DNA from: Oceanibaculum nanhaiense
GTDB lineage: Bacteria > Pseudomonadota > Alphaproteobacteria > Oceanibaculales > Oceanibaculaceae
Assembly (NCBI RefSeq): GCF_002148795.1
Contig: NZ_MPOB01000001.1
Coordinates: 186,001-250,000, forward strand
DNA: 64,000 nt
Direction: 5' to 3'
Shown here: positions 18,416 through 27,724 of the stretch, piece after piece
Position numbering within the stretch: position 1 is the stretch's first letter
Layout of the letters: each line of letters begins with the position of its first letter
Translations under genes and position numbers: made by a program
The notes under the pieces: model-generated
Told to the model about the DNA's origin: nothing
What the model saw: the letters and a program-made list of their open reading frames with translations, nothing else
The model's database searches: none

Positions 18416-19462
18416 TTAGGCCCGAGCACCGCCACGGGACCGATTGCGTGCCGACAGCGCAATGCCCAGCAGGGTCTGGCCGGTAATGGCGTCGGCCGGC
18501 AGGCCGGTTGTCTTGCACTGCATTTCCGCCTCTACCAGCCGGTTCATCGCTTCGCTGAGGCGGTTTGACGGCCAGCCACGAAGCTGGCGCGCCAGCCGAT
18601 CAGACACTTTCCACAGTGCGCCGCGAAAGCCGGCCGCCTTGAAGGCGGCATCGATGGATTGTCCACCCGCCACCAGATTGCTCGCCAGATGCAGCACACG
18701 CAGATGCTGTTGCGCGGCGCGGAGGACCGGCTGGAAATTCATCCCTTCCGCCCGTGCCCGGACCAGCGCCCGGTCCAGCGATTCCGGATCTCCCTCGGCC
18801 ATCGCGAAGACGATATCGTCGAGCCGCAGGGCGGCATTGTCACCGATGGCCTGGCGTGCCTCTTCCAGGGAAGCGGTGCCGCCTTCGCCGATATAGAGGA
18901 TCAGCTTGTCCAGCTCCATGCGGGTCAGCAGCCGGTCGGCGCCCAGATGGTCGGCAAGAAAGGCGATGACATCGTCGCCGCAGCGGATATTCGCCTGTTG
19001 CAGATGGGTGCGCACCAGGCTGCGCAGATCACGCTCTTCATCGGCATAGCAGGCGATGGCCGCGGCGTTCCGGGCGCCCTCGAACAGTTTCCGTAGCTTG
19101 GAGCCGGCCGCCAGCGTTCCTGCTTCGGCCAGGACCAGGCAATCGCCCTGAACAGTCTCCAGCATATTCTGGAAAATCTCGGCATTGCCGTCGCCGGCGT
19201 CGCGCACCCGGATCAGCCGCCGCCCCCCGGTCAGGGAGAGTGCGGCGGCCTCGTCCGCGAGCCGGGCCGGATCGTCGCGCAGCTGGGCGCCGGTCAGATC
19301 GGCAAGGCGGAACGGATCGTCGAAGGAGGGCAGGACGGTATGGCCGAGCCTGTCCGAAAATTCCTTTATTTTCCCGGTATCTGGCCCGAAAAGCAGGACC
19401 GCCCGTATGGCCGGGTCCGGCGCACGAAGGAAGGCATCGATCTGGCGGTCACTGATCTTCAT
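18416..19462 (-). CDS. holA: DNA polymerase III delta subunit
   Basis: The 348-residue clamp-loader subunit begins MKISDRQIDAFLRAPDPAIRAVLLFGPDTGKIKEFSDRL, typical of HolA: an AAA+ fold without a working Walker A motif. It opens the beta clamp during loading. It is the last gene of the leftward leuS-lptE-holA operon, 15 bases after lptE, and converges on parB with a 17-base gap. Confidence 0.92.
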   Translation of the reverse strand: MKISDRQIDAFLRAPDPAIRAVLLFGPDTGKIKEFSDRLGHTVLPSFDDPFRLADLTGAQLRDDPARLADEAAALSLTGGRRLIRVRDAGDGNAEIFQNMLETVQGDCLVLAEAGTLAAGSKLRKLFEGARNAAAIACYADEERDLRSLVRTHLQQANIRCGDDVIAFLADHLGADRLLTRMELDKLILYIGEGGTASLEEARQAIGDNAALRLDDIVFAMAEGDPESLDRALVRARAEGMNFQPVLRAAQQHLRVLHLASNLVAGGQSIDAAFKAAGFRGALWKVSDRLARQLRGWPSNRLSEAMNRLVEAEMQCKTTGLPADAITGQTLLGIALSARNRSRGGARA

Positions 19463-19477
19463 CCGCCGGTTCTGCCC

Positions 19478-20014
19478 CTAGTTAGCGGCTTTTGCCTGGC
19501 GGTCGAAATAGATGCCTAGGCGCACGCGCATATCGTCGCTGATCGCTTCAACGGCACGGCTTCTCGCATCATCCTCGGCCACCAGATTGGCGAATTGCGA
19601 GCGCACCAGATTGTAGCTCGCGGTGAAGCGGCTCTGCCCCTTATAGAGCACATCATTGCTGGCGGCGTCGTGCAGTGTGTAATTGGCGATCAGCTGAAGA
19701 TTGGCCAGCGTCGCCGAGGCGTCGTCGCGGATCGCCAGATCGGTGCGGATTTCGTTGAGGCGTGTCTGTAGCCGGTATCGGGTGCTGGCGGGCGCGCCGC
19801 GCGGATTCAGCCTGACACGCAGGTGATTCTGCAATTCCTGGCCGATACGCTCCGGAATCGGCGCGATTTCGACGGCTGCCATATATTGCGTGGTCGCCGG
19901 GCTGTTCGCCTGCTCGCCATAGAGCGGGCGAAAGCCGCAGCCAGCCAGCGTCAGCGCCGCGACAAGCAGCGCCAGCGCGGCTATGCCGTTGTTTTTACGC
20001 CACAACATTGACAA
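19478..20014 (-). CDS. lptE: LPS-assembly lipoprotein LptE
   Basis: The 178-residue precursor has a hydrophobic signal ending in the lipobox LAGC (C26), followed by GFRPLYG, the usual LptE start in alphaproteobacteria. LptE plugs the LptD barrel in the outer membrane for lipopolysaccharide insertion. The gene overlaps leuS by 20 bases and precedes holA, the conserved leuS-lptE-holA arrangement. Confidence 0.9.
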   Translation of the reverse strand: MSMLWRKNNGIAALALLVAALTLAGCGFRPLYGEQANSPATTQYMAAVEIAPIPERIGQELQNHLRVRLNPRGAPASTRYRLQTRLNEIRTDLAIRDDASATLANLQLIANYTLHDAASNDVLYKGQSRFTASYNLVRSQFANLVAEDDARSRAVEAISDDMRVRLGIYFDRQAKAAN

Positions 20015-22565
20015 TACGATTGGGCACGACGATCACCTTGCGCGGAGCCTTGCCTTCAAGCTGCTGCAGGACGGCCGGAAGTGCAAGGGCGGCTGTTTCC
20101 GCTGTCTGTTTATCGATGTCGCGCGGCAGTTCGATGGTCCCGCGCAGCTTGCCGTTGACCTGCACGGCGATGGTCACGCTGTCATCCACCAGCATCGCCG
20201 GGTCGGCCTCGGGCCATGGGGTCTCGGCCAGCAGCGTCTGGTGGCCGAGCAGGCCCCACAGTTCCTCGGCGAGATGCGGCGTCATCGGGCCGATCAGCTG
20301 CACCAGCGTCTCCAGCCCGCGCCGCTTCATCCAGCGGCTGCCCTCATCCTGGCCGTCCAGATCTTCAAGCTGGTTGCTGAACTCGCGGATCCGGGCGACG
20401 GCCTTGTTGAAATGGAACCGGTCCAGATCGTCGGAAACGCCGGCAATCGTCTTGTGCAGCGCCTTCTCGGCGGCGGCGGCCTTGCCGTCCAGCGAGTTCG
20501 GCCGGGCGCCCTTCACCGGGGCCAGCGTGTCCAGCCCCTCGTCAATCAGCCGGTGCAACCGGTTCAGATAGCGCCAGGCGCCGTCGATGCCGGCATCGGT
20601 CCAGTCCAGATCGCGCTCCGGCGGGCTGTCCGACAGCATGAACAGCCGGGCCGTGTCGGCACCATAGCTGCCGATGATGTGCACGGGATCGACGACATTC
20701 TTGCGTGACTTGCTCATCTTCTCGGAGCGGCCGACGGTGACCGGACGGCCCCCCTCGACAGTCACGCTGTTGCCGTTTGCATCCTTCGTGACCTGTGCGG
20801 GGAACAGCCATTTGCCGTCCGCATCCTTGTAGGTCTCGTGGCAGACCATGCCCTGGGTCAGCAAGCCGGCGAAGGGCTCTTCCACGTCGGTATAGCCGCA
20901 TTTTTTCAGCGCCCGCATGAAGAAGCGCGAATACAGCAGATGCAGCACGGCATGCTCAATGCCGCCGATATACTGATCGACTGAGAGCCAATAGCCGGCC
21001 TTGTCACGGTCGAAGGCTGTCTCTCCCCTTGCATCGGCGAAACGGGCGAAATACCAGGAGGATTCGAAGAAGGTGTCGAAGGTGTCGGTCTCGCGCTGCG
21101 CCGGCTTGCCGCAGGACGGGCAGGCGACATGTTTCCAGGTCGGATGCCGGTCCAGCGGGTTACCCGGCGCGTCGAAGGTGACATCATCCGGCAGCACGAC
21201 CGGCAGCTGGTCCTCCGGCACCGGCACGATGCCGCAATCGGCACAGTGGATGAAGGGAATCGGGCAGCCCCAATAGCGCTGGCGCGATACGCCCCAGTCG
21301 CGCAGCCGGTAGCTGATATTGGCCTGACCCAGCCCGTTCTTCTCCAGCTCCGTTACGATGCGCTGCTTGGCGTCCTCGACCGGCAGCCCGTCCAGGAAAC
21401 GGGAATTGAACAGCACCCCCTCGCCGGGGAAGGCAGTGTCGCCGATCTCGACAGTCTCCGCATTGGCCGGCTTCACCACCGGGATGACCGGCAGCCCGTA
21501 CTTGCGGGCGAAATCGAGGTCGCGCTGGTCGTGTGCCGGACAGCCGAAGATCGCGCCGGTGCCATATTCCATCAGCACGAAATTGGCGACATAGATCGGC
21601 ACCTGCCAGGAGGGGTCCAGCGGATGGACCGCCTTCAGCCCGGTATCGAAGCCCTTCTTCTCCGCCGTTTCGATGGCCGCCTCACTGGTGCCGATGCGGC
21701 TGCATTCGGCGATGAAGTCGGTCAGTGCCGGATTGTTTGCTGCCAGTTCGCCGGCCAGCGGGTGGTTGGGCGAGATCGCGCAGAAGGAGGCGCCGAACAG
21801 CGTGTCGGGCCGGGTGGTGAAGACTTCCAGCTTCTCGTCACGTCCCCCAGGGAGATTGGCAATAGGGAAAAAGACCCGGGCACCCTCGGACCGGCCGATC
21901 CAGTTGTGCTGCATCAGCCGCACCCGGTCCGGCCAGCGCTCCAGTGTCTGGATCGCCTGCAGCAGATCCTCGGCATAGTCGGTAATCTTCAGGAACCATT
22001 GCGACAGCCGCTTCTTCTCGACCGGCGCGCCGGAGCGCCAGCCCTTGCCGTCGATCACCTGCTCGTTGGCCAGAACCGTGTTCTCGACCGGGTCCCAGTT
22101 GACCCAGCTTTCCTTGCGGTAGGCGAGGCCGGCCTTGTGGAAATCGAGGAACATCTTCTGCTCATGCCGGTAATAATCCGGATGGCAGGTCGCGATTTCG
22201 CGCTCCCAGTCATAGGACAGGCCCATGCCCTGCAGCTGGGTGCGCATCGAGGCGATATTCTCATAGGTCCATTTGGCGGGATGGACCTTGTTCTCGATGG
22301 CGGCGTTCTCCGCCGGCAGGCCGAAGGCGTCCCAGCCCATCGGATGCAGCACGTTGAAGCCGCGCGCCTTCTTGTAGCGCGCCACCACATCGCCCAGCGT
22401 GTAGTTGCGGACATGGCCCATATGGATGCGCCCCGACGGGTAGGGGAACATCTCCAGCACGTAATATTTCGGCCGGGAGGCGTCTTCGGTCACGTTGAAG
22501 CAGCGCTTCTGTGTCCAGATGCGTTGCCACTTCGCCTCGGTTTCCTTGAAATTATAGCGTGCCAT
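19995..22565 (-). CDS. leuS: Leucyl-tRNA synthetase
   Basis: The 856-residue class I synthetase has the HIGH-type motif HMGH at residues 48-51 (after PYPSGRI) and KMSKS near 618 (EKMSKSRKN). A large editing (CP1) insertion lies between about 220 and 420, and two CxxC-like pairs (CADC, CPSC) lie near 440-490. It charges tRNA-Leu and hydrolyses misacylated products. Length and motifs are normal. Confidence 0.97.
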   Translation of the reverse strand: MARYNFKETEAKWQRIWTQKRCFNVTEDASRPKYYVLEMFPYPSGRIHMGHVRNYTLGDVVARYKKARGFNVLHPMGWDAFGLPAENAAIENKVHPAKWTYENIASMRTQLQGMGLSYDWEREIATCHPDYYRHEQKMFLDFHKAGLAYRKESWVNWDPVENTVLANEQVIDGKGWRSGAPVEKKRLSQWFLKITDYAEDLLQAIQTLERWPDRVRLMQHNWIGRSEGARVFFPIANLPGGRDEKLEVFTTRPDTLFGASFCAISPNHPLAGELAANNPALTDFIAECSRIGTSEAAIETAEKKGFDTGLKAVHPLDPSWQVPIYVANFVLMEYGTGAIFGCPAHDQRDLDFARKYGLPVIPVVKPANAETVEIGDTAFPGEGVLFNSRFLDGLPVEDAKQRIVTELEKNGLGQANISYRLRDWGVSRQRYWGCPIPFIHCADCGIVPVPEDQLPVVLPDDVTFDAPGNPLDRHPTWKHVACPSCGKPAQRETDTFDTFFESSWYFARFADARGETAFDRDKAGYWLSVDQYIGGIEHAVLHLLYSRFFMRALKKCGYTDVEEPFAGLLTQGMVCHETYKDADGKWLFPAQVTKDANGNSVTVEGGRPVTVGRSEKMSKSRKNVVDPVHIIGSYGADTARLFMLSDSPPERDLDWTDAGIDGAWRYLNRLHRLIDEGLDTLAPVKGARPNSLDGKAAAAEKALHKTIAGVSDDLDRFHFNKAVARIREFSNQLEDLDGQDEGSRWMKRRGLETLVQLIGPMTPHLAEELWGLLGHQTLLAETPWPEADPAMLVDDSVTIAVQVNGKLRGTIELPRDIDKQTAETAALALPAVLQQLEGKAPRKVIVVPNRIVNVVA

Positions 22566-22678
22566 CTCGCTCGGCCTGATCTGTCGCGGGTCCGCGTCGC
22601 GCGGTTTCGGCCGGGATTATTCGCCCAACAGCGGGGGCAAAGGCAAGCCGTTCGATGGTTTCCCGTTATTCCGGGCGC

Positions 22679-23224
22679 CTAGCGCTGGGCGCTGGAAACC
22701 CGAAGCTGCCGGGCGCGCGTCAGGATGGTGTTCTCGAGTTCGTTGCCGATAGCTGTCTCTACCGCGGCATCCTGCCACTGGCCGGTGGTGGTGCGTTGCT
22801 GCCGGAAGATCGCGGCGCGGATGCCATCGGCGCGCAGGGCCCGGTCCAGGATGAACAGGTTGACCTTGAACCGCTCGGCAGGGTTCTCGGGTGCCGAATA
22901 CCAGTCGGTGATGATGACGCCGCCGAACGGATCGGCCGAGGCGATCGGCATGAAGGAGAGCGTATCCAGCGAGGCGCGCCACAGATAGGCGTTCACGCCA
23001 ATCCCGGTGCCGCCGGCCGGCGCTTCTTCCTCGCCACCGAACAGGCTGAGGCCGGCCGGGCCCAGGATGCTGCCGTTCTCTTCCTTGCCATAGATGCTGG
23101 GATTGGTGTCGCCAGGCCGCATCGTCGGGTATTCGTATTTTGTCTCGCCGCAGCCGGCCAGCAGTGCCGTCGTTACCAGACAAGCGGCCAGAAGACCGCG
23201 ATCGGATTTGAGGGTAAGCGCCAC
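22679..23224 (-). CDS. DUF3576 domain-containing lipoprotein
   Basis: From a GTG at 23224 the precursor has 181 residues with a lipoprotein signal ending in LLAGC (C25). The frame is open to another GTG at 23269, which would give an unusually long n-region. The mature part resembles the DUF3576 family, with GVNAYLWRASLDTLSFMPIASADPFGGVIITDWY as the core. It is probably an envelope lipoprotein of unknown function. It sits 113 bases upstream of leuS in the same direction. Confidence 0.82.
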   Translation of the reverse strand: MALTLKSDRGLLAACLVTTALLAGCGETKYEYPTMRPGDTNPSIYGKEENGSILGPAGLSLFGGEEEAPAGGTGIGVNAYLWRASLDTLSFMPIASADPFGGVIITDWYSAPENPAERFKVNLFILDRALRADGIRAAIFRQQRTTTGQWQDAAVETAIGNELENTILTRARQLRVSSAQR

Positions 23225-23589
23225 AGTCGGTCCAATCCTGTCGAACAAGGAGATAAACAAGCCAAACACCGCTATTCTAACGCCACGATCCGGTCAAGAC
23301 TAAGGCAAAATCACAGCAGCCCTTAATGCCATATATAAGCACCGCAGCGGTAACTGACTGGATATGAAGGACATATGAGCGCGCCCAAAATGTGTCCTTC
23401 CTGCAACATGTGTGCACAATTATCACGCGGCAAGGCCGAGTTTGGTTGACTAACGCCCTCGCATGGATAGCCTTCACCCAGTCCAAACGGGCGGCACGGC
23501 ATACGTCGTCTGAACCGGGGGGATAGTGGCTGCCGGGTAACCCGCCTGGTGGCTTTATGTGAGGCAAACCTTTTTAGTAGGGGGCACAA
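23225..23589. promoter_or_regulatory. Intergenic region with the promoter of porin 1
   Basis: This 365-base gap between divergent genes contains no convincing gene. It holds an 8-bp inverted repeat, GAAGGACA and TGTCCTTC, at 23366-23373 and 23393-23400 with a 19-base spacer. It also holds a TGTGCACA palindrome near 23411 and a TTGACT at 23446 without a good -10 partner. A purine-rich AGTAGGGGG ribosome binding site precedes the porin ATG. The DUF3576 promoter should lie in the left part. Confidence 0.6.
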
Positions 23590-24672
23590 ATGAAGAAGGT
23601 TCTTCTCGGCACGACCGCTCTGGTCGCCGCAGGCCTGCTGGCTCAGCCGGCTCTGGCATCCGATCCGATCAAGCTGCAGGTGAAGGGTTACTACCAGAAC
23701 CTGGTCACGTTCTCGGACGTTGACGAGCCGGCCGGTTCGACCGCGAACTACAAGGACGCGCAGTTCCGTCATGAGGGCGAAGTCCACTTCAAGGGTGAGA
23801 CCAAGCTCGACAACGGCCTGACCGTCGGCTTCGACGCGCAGCTCGAAATCGTCAACGTCGGCCTGTCGGGCGGCCAGCCGCGCGACATGGACGAGACCTA
23901 CATGTACTTCTCGGGCGGCTTCGGTAAGCTGCAGCTCGGCTCCGAGAACGGCGCCGCCTACCTGCTGCATGTCGGCATCCCGTCGGTCGGCCTCGGCTTC
24001 GACGACCGCAACTTCGGCGTTGCCGCCTCGAATGGTGGCCATGGCCGTCCGAACATCTCGGGCGACACCGCCAAGGGCACCTACTTCACCCCGAACATGG
24101 GTGGCTTCCAGGCTGGCGTCAGCTACAGCCCGAACATCGACCATCAGGCTCTGAGCGGCAACGGCTTCGGCGTGATGACCGTCGGCACCGGCTCGGTTGA
24201 GGACGTTGTCGGCCTCGGCCTGAAGTACTCCGGCAAGTTCGGCGGCGCCTCGGTTGCCGTGTCGGGCAGTTACGAGACCGGCGAAGTCGTCGGCGGCGGC
24301 AGCAATGTCGATCCGGAGATCTGGTCCGTCGGCCTGAATGTCGGCTTCGGCGGCTTCACCGTGGGCGCTGTCTATGCTGACAGCGAGAACTACGACAGCG
24401 GCAGCCTGAACCCGGGTGCGGACGGCGACGTCATGGCTCTGGGCCTGGCCTACAAGACCGGCCCGTGGGGCGTTTCTGCCGGCTACCAGAAGACCGACTA
24501 CGAGATCGCCGGTGTGGCCACCAGCCGTACCGCCGACGAGTATGAGCTGGCTGCCAGCTACCAGCTGGGCGCTGGCGTCCAGCTGCGCGGTGGTCTGATC
24601 CATGCCGACATGGATCTGAACACCCTGCCGGACACCACCACCCTGTTCGTCGGCACCTTCCTGAGCTTCTAA
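23590..24672 (+). CDS. Outer-membrane porin (porin 1)
   Basis: The 360-residue precursor has a Sec signal (MKKVLLGTTALVAAGLLAQPALA) and a mature start SDPIKLQVKGYYQ. A glycine-rich, aromatic-girdled sequence of alternating strands follows and ends in F (GTFLSF), the usual terminal aromatic of outer-membrane barrels. It is a general 16-strand-type diffusion porin. Codon choice is strongly biased to C-ending codons, as in highly expressed genes. A paralogue of the same length is encoded at 57560-58642. Confidence 0.92.
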   Translation: MKKVLLGTTALVAAGLLAQPALASDPIKLQVKGYYQNLVTFSDVDEPAGSTANYKDAQFRHEGEVHFKGETKLDNGLTVGFDAQLEIVNVGLSGGQPRDMDETYMYFSGGFGKLQLGSENGAAYLLHVGIPSVGLGFDDRNFGVAASNGGHGRPNISGDTAKGTYFTPNMGGFQAGVSYSPNIDHQALSGNGFGVMTVGTGSVEDVVGLGLKYSGKFGGASVAVSGSYETGEVVGGGSNVDPEIWSVGLNVGFGGFTVGAVYADSENYDSGSLNPGADGDVMALGLAYKTGPWGVSAGYQKTDYEIAGVATSRTADEYELAASYQLGAGVQLRGGLIHADMDLNTLPDTTTLFVGTFLSF

Positions 24673-24701
24673 AGCTCTGGTCGGTCCGAAAGGACTTGGG
24701 G

Positions 24702-24736
24702 AAAGGGCGCGGCTTCGGTCGCGCCCTTTTCTTTTT
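24702..24736 (+). terminator. Rho-independent terminator after porin 1
   Basis: AAAGGGCGCG (24702-24711) pairs with CGCGCCCTTT (24720-24729). The apex forms a C(TTCG)G tetraloop, and TTTTCTTTTT follows. This strong terminator stands 30 bases after the porin stop. Confidence 0.9.
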
Positions 24737-24777
24737 GCCCGCTTTTCTTTCGGGCCGCTTCGGGCAAGGATGCGCGC

Positions 24778-25626
24778 ATGGGACGTCTGATCTGGCTCGC
24801 CTCCTATCCGAAATCCGGCAACACATGGATGCGGGCCTTCCTGCACAATCTCTTCCGCAACCCGCCAAAACCGGCCGGCATCAACGAGCTGGACCAGTTC
24901 TGCCTCAGCGAGTCCAAGCCGCACTGGTATCTGCCCTATACGGGCGGCCAGCCGACCGAAAACCTGTCGCTGGCAGAGATCATGGCGATCCGGCCGCGTG
25001 CCCAGCAGGACATGACCCGCGCCTTTCCCGATTCCGTTTTTGTGAAAACCCATAATTTTCTCGGCGAATCGCACGGTCACCCGCTGGTGAACCAGGCGGT
25101 GACGGCCGGCGCGATCTACATCGTGCGCAACCCGCTCGACGTAACCCTGTCTGCAGCCGACCATTTCGGCCTGACCATCGACCAGGCCGTGGATTTCATG
25201 GCGACGGAAGGGGCCGCGACCCTGAACAGCGCCAGCAATGTGCCGGAAGTCCTCAGCTCCTGGTCATCCCATGTGAAAAGCTGGACACAGAACCCGCATC
25301 CCGCCCTGCTGGTGCTGCGCTACGAGGACATGCTGGAAAATCCGAAGGACGCCTTCAGCCGTGTCGTCAGCTTCCTGCGGCTGCCACCCAGCCCGCAGCG
25401 GCTGGACAAGGCGCTGCGCTTCTCCTCCTTCAAGGAGCTGAGCAAGCAGGAAAAGAAAGCCGGATTCCGGGAACGCAGCCAGAATTCGCAGAGCTTCTTC
25501 CGGGTTGGCCGGCGCGACCAGTGGCGCGAGGTGCTGACACGAGATCAGATCGCGCGGATCGTCGAGCTGCAGGGCGCGCAGATGCGCCGCTTCGGCTATA
25601 TCCCCGACGGGGTTGCGGCTGGGTAG
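24778..25626 (+). CDS. Sulfotransferase domain protein
   Basis: The 282-residue protein has the 5'-phosphosulfate loop YPKSGNTW (residues 10-17) and the 3'-phosphate motif IYIVRNPLDVTLS near 118-130, where Arg and Ser contact PAPS. It therefore probably transfers sulfate from PAPS to an unidentified hydroxyl or amine. No PAPS-synthesis genes lie in the window. AAGGA stands eight bases before the ATG. It converges on the PKHD hydroxylase gene with a three-base gap. Confidence 0.88.
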   Translation: MGRLIWLASYPKSGNTWMRAFLHNLFRNPPKPAGINELDQFCLSESKPHWYLPYTGGQPTENLSLAEIMAIRPRAQQDMTRAFPDSVFVKTHNFLGESHGHPLVNQAVTAGAIYIVRNPLDVTLSAADHFGLTIDQAVDFMATEGAATLNSASNVPEVLSSWSSHVKSWTQNPHPALLVLRYEDMLENPKDAFSRVVSFLRLPPSPQRLDKALRFSSFKELSKQEKKAGFRERSQNSQSFFRVGRRDQWREVLTRDQIARIVELQGAQMRRFGYIPDGVAAG

Positions 25627-25629
25627 GGC

Positions 25630-26295
25630 CTAATTGTCGGTCCACATCCGCAGTGTATTCTGGTGGATGCGGCCGAACCGCTCCAGATAGGGGCTTCCCG
25701 GCATTTCCGCTGCCAGGTCGCGGCGCAACCTGTCCATCTCATAGGCCATTTCGCGTTGCAACGGGTCGCGGATGAAGGATTGCGCCCACCCGATGGCGGC
25801 CAGCCTCGTGCCCTTGCGCACCGGCTCCACCCGGTGCAGCACCAGCGACGGATAGACCACGACGGTGCCGGCCGGCTCCTTGCAGAAATGCTCGCCATAG
25901 GGCGTAACCATAACCAGCTCGCCGCCCTCATAGGTCGCGGGGTCGCTGAGGAACAGGGTGAAAGACACGTCGGACCGCACCGCCTTGTCCTGCGACGGGC
26001 CGATCAGTGCCGCGTCGATATGCTCGCCATAATGCATGCCGACATCGTAGCGGTTGAACACAAGGTGCAGCTTGCGCGGCAGCGCATACATGGTGAAGCC
26101 ATCGGTGCGCATCAGCGCGTTGGTGACCGTCTGCAGGAGCTGCGGTAGCTGCTGCGAGACCTGATCGCTCTGCAGATTCTGCTTCAGCCCTTTCTTGCCC
26201 GTCACGGTGCCGTCCTGGAATTGGGTGCGGCCCAGTTCCATGCGCAGCTTGGCAAGTTCCTCGCGGCTCAGCACATCGGGAATCTTCAGCAGCAT
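25630..26295 (-). CDS. Fe(II)/2-oxoglutarate-dependent PKHD-type hydroxylase
   Basis: The 221-residue protein belongs to the YbiX/PiuC family of prolyl-4-hydroxylase-like dioxygenases. The iron ligands are visible as H92 and D94 (YGEHIDAAL) and H154, with R164 (GTRLAAIGW) binding 2-oxoglutarate. PiuC-type genes often accompany iron-siderophore receptors, but none is adjacent here. Its substrate is unknown. Confidence 0.9.
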   Translation of the reverse strand: MLLKIPDVLSREELAKLRMELGRTQFQDGTVTGKKGLKQNLQSDQVSQQLPQLLQTVTNALMRTDGFTMYALPRKLHLVFNRYDVGMHYGEHIDAALIGPSQDKAVRSDVSFTLFLSDPATYEGGELVMVTPYGEHFCKEPAGTVVVYPSLVLHRVEPVRKGTRLAAIGWAQSFIRDPLQREMAYEMDRLRRDLAAEMPGSPYLERFGRIHQNTLRMWTDN

Positions 26296-26420
26296 GATGG
26301 CGTATCCTCAGCTAGTGTTCGACGCGCAAGGCCGGTTCCCTTGCCCGCCGCTTCTTGGCATGCTGGCGAAGCTAACGCTGTTTTGTCCTGCAACTCAACA
26401 TCCCGCGTTCTGGAGCCTTC

Positions 26421-27149
26421 ATGTCCGACGCCCCGTCCGACTCCGATCTCGATTCCGGCCTCGCAAAGGCCATTGCCGGCAATATCGCCACGATTCGCAA
26501 CCGTATCGCCAAGGCCGCCAGGGCGGCGCGGCGCGATCCGGCGGAAATCCGGCTGATCGCGGTCTCCAAGGCGCAGCCGGCCGACCGAATCCAGGCGGCG
26601 CTGGCGGCGGGGCAGCGGCTGTTCGGCGAGAACCGGGTGCAGGAGGCGCAACTGCGCTGGCCGGATTTGCGGGCCAGCCACCCGGATCTCGACATCCATC
26701 TGATTGGTCCGCTGCAGACCAACAAGGTGAAGGAGGCGGTGGCGCTGTTCGATGCCATTCAGACGGTGGACCGGCCGAAGCTGGCGCAGGCGCTGGCGGC
26801 GGAGATGGAGAAGACCGGGCGGCGCCTGCCCTGCTATGTCCAGGTGAACACCGGGGAGGAGGAGCAGAAGGCCGGCGCGCTGCCAGATGAGGCGGATGGT
26901 TTCATCACCGAGTGCCGGACGCTCGGCCTCGATATTGTCGGCCTGATGTGCATCCCGCCGGTTGAGGAGGAGCCAGGCCTGCACTTCGCCCTGCTGCGTG
27001 AAATCGCTAGGCGCAACGGGATTGAGCATCTGTCGATGGGGATGAGCGCCGATTACGAGGCCGCCATTCCGTTCGGCGCGACCGAGGTCCGCGTCGGCAC
27101 CGCGATCTTCGGTGACCGTGGCGACTGGAAGCAGCTGGTCGGCCGCTAG
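26421..27149 (+). CDS. yggS: YggS-family pyridoxal phosphate homeostasis protein
   Basis: The 242-residue PLP-binding protein has the cofactor lysine in LIAVSK (K50), then LFGENRVQEA, and MGMSADYEAAIPFGATEVRVGTAIFG at the C-terminus. It is a single-domain TIM barrel without the racemase second domain. The family stabilises cellular vitamin B6 and amino-acid pools. The first 15 residues are an acidic extension. It converges with the L,D-transpeptidase gene, overlapping by four bases. Confidence 0.94.
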   Translation: MSDAPSDSDLDSGLAKAIAGNIATIRNRIAKAARAARRDPAEIRLIAVSKAQPADRIQAALAAGQRLFGENRVQEAQLRWPDLRASHPDLDIHLIGPLQTNKVKEAVALFDAIQTVDRPKLAQALAAEMEKTGRRLPCYVQVNTGEEEQKAGALPDEADGFITECRTLGLDIVGLMCIPPVEEEPGLHFALLREIARRNGIEHLSMGMSADYEAAIPFGATEVRVGTAIFGDRGDWKQLVGR

Positions 27150-27676
27150 GCGAGTTCCACGCGCAGGATCGTTTCGGATCCGCAACGCGCCAGCAACCGG
27201 CGCAGATCGGCTTCGGCCAGCGCGACGCAGCCTTCGGTGGGCGCGTAATCCGCGCGCGCGATGTGCAGGAAGATGGCGCTGCCCATGCCGGGCAGGACCG
27301 GCTCGTCATTATAGCCAAGCTCGACCACCAGATCGTACAGACCATCCTCGCGCCACATGGTTTCGTGGCTGGCGGGGTGGGGCAGGCGGACTGGCCTGTT
27401 ATAGGCGGGGTCGGCGGGATCGTCGCACCAGCCATCCAGCCGCCCGATGGGGCGGCTCGGCAGGGCGGTCAGCGGGGCGCCGCCGCGGTCCGCCCGGTAA
27501 TGCAGCTGGCGCAGCGGCCAGTCGCCGAGCGGCGTGCCGCCATCGCCCTCCCGCTTGTCCGCCACCGGCCCGCCCCTTCCCAGGGCACAATGCAGGCTGA
27601 GCCCGTCGGTTTCCAGACGGCCCTGCCGGGCACCGGGTTTGGCAAGCACGCGAATTAGGGTAAGTAAAGCAGACAT
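27146..27676 (-). CDS. L,D-transpeptidase catalytic-domain protein
   Basis: The 176-residue protein has the YkuD-type active site near its C-terminus: H138 (FLHIARADYAPTEG) and the nucleophile C150 in GCVAL. This is the alphaproteobacterial single-domain form. No clear Sec signal is present; the first residues are only mildly hydrophobic, so export is uncertain. Such enzymes cross-link peptidoglycan or attach proteins to it. No partner gene is evident. Confidence 0.85.
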   Translation of the reverse strand: MSALLTLIRVLAKPGARQGRLETDGLSLHCALGRGGPVADKREGDGGTPLGDWPLRQLHYRADRGGAPLTALPSRPIGRLDGWCDDPADPAYNRPVRLPHPASHETMWREDGLYDLVVELGYNDEPVLPGMGSAIFLHIARADYAPTEGCVALAEADLRRLLARCGSETILRVELA

Positions 27677-27724
27677 TTAGGGATCATGCCGGAACAACCG
27701 ATAGCGGTCCAGTTCCGCTTGGGG

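Noticed and set aside
18399-18423. A terminator between convergent parB and holA
   Set aside because: Only a short GGGCC/GGCCC pairing and a repeated CCTTAGG are present, with no T run in either direction.
23323-25164. A 613-residue open frame on the minus strand antisense to porin 1 and part of the sulfotransferase gene
   Set aside because: It mirrors the strongly biased codons of the porin gene. The real signal peptide, barrel sequence, ribosome site and terminator are on the plus strand. The antisense product has no recognisable domain.
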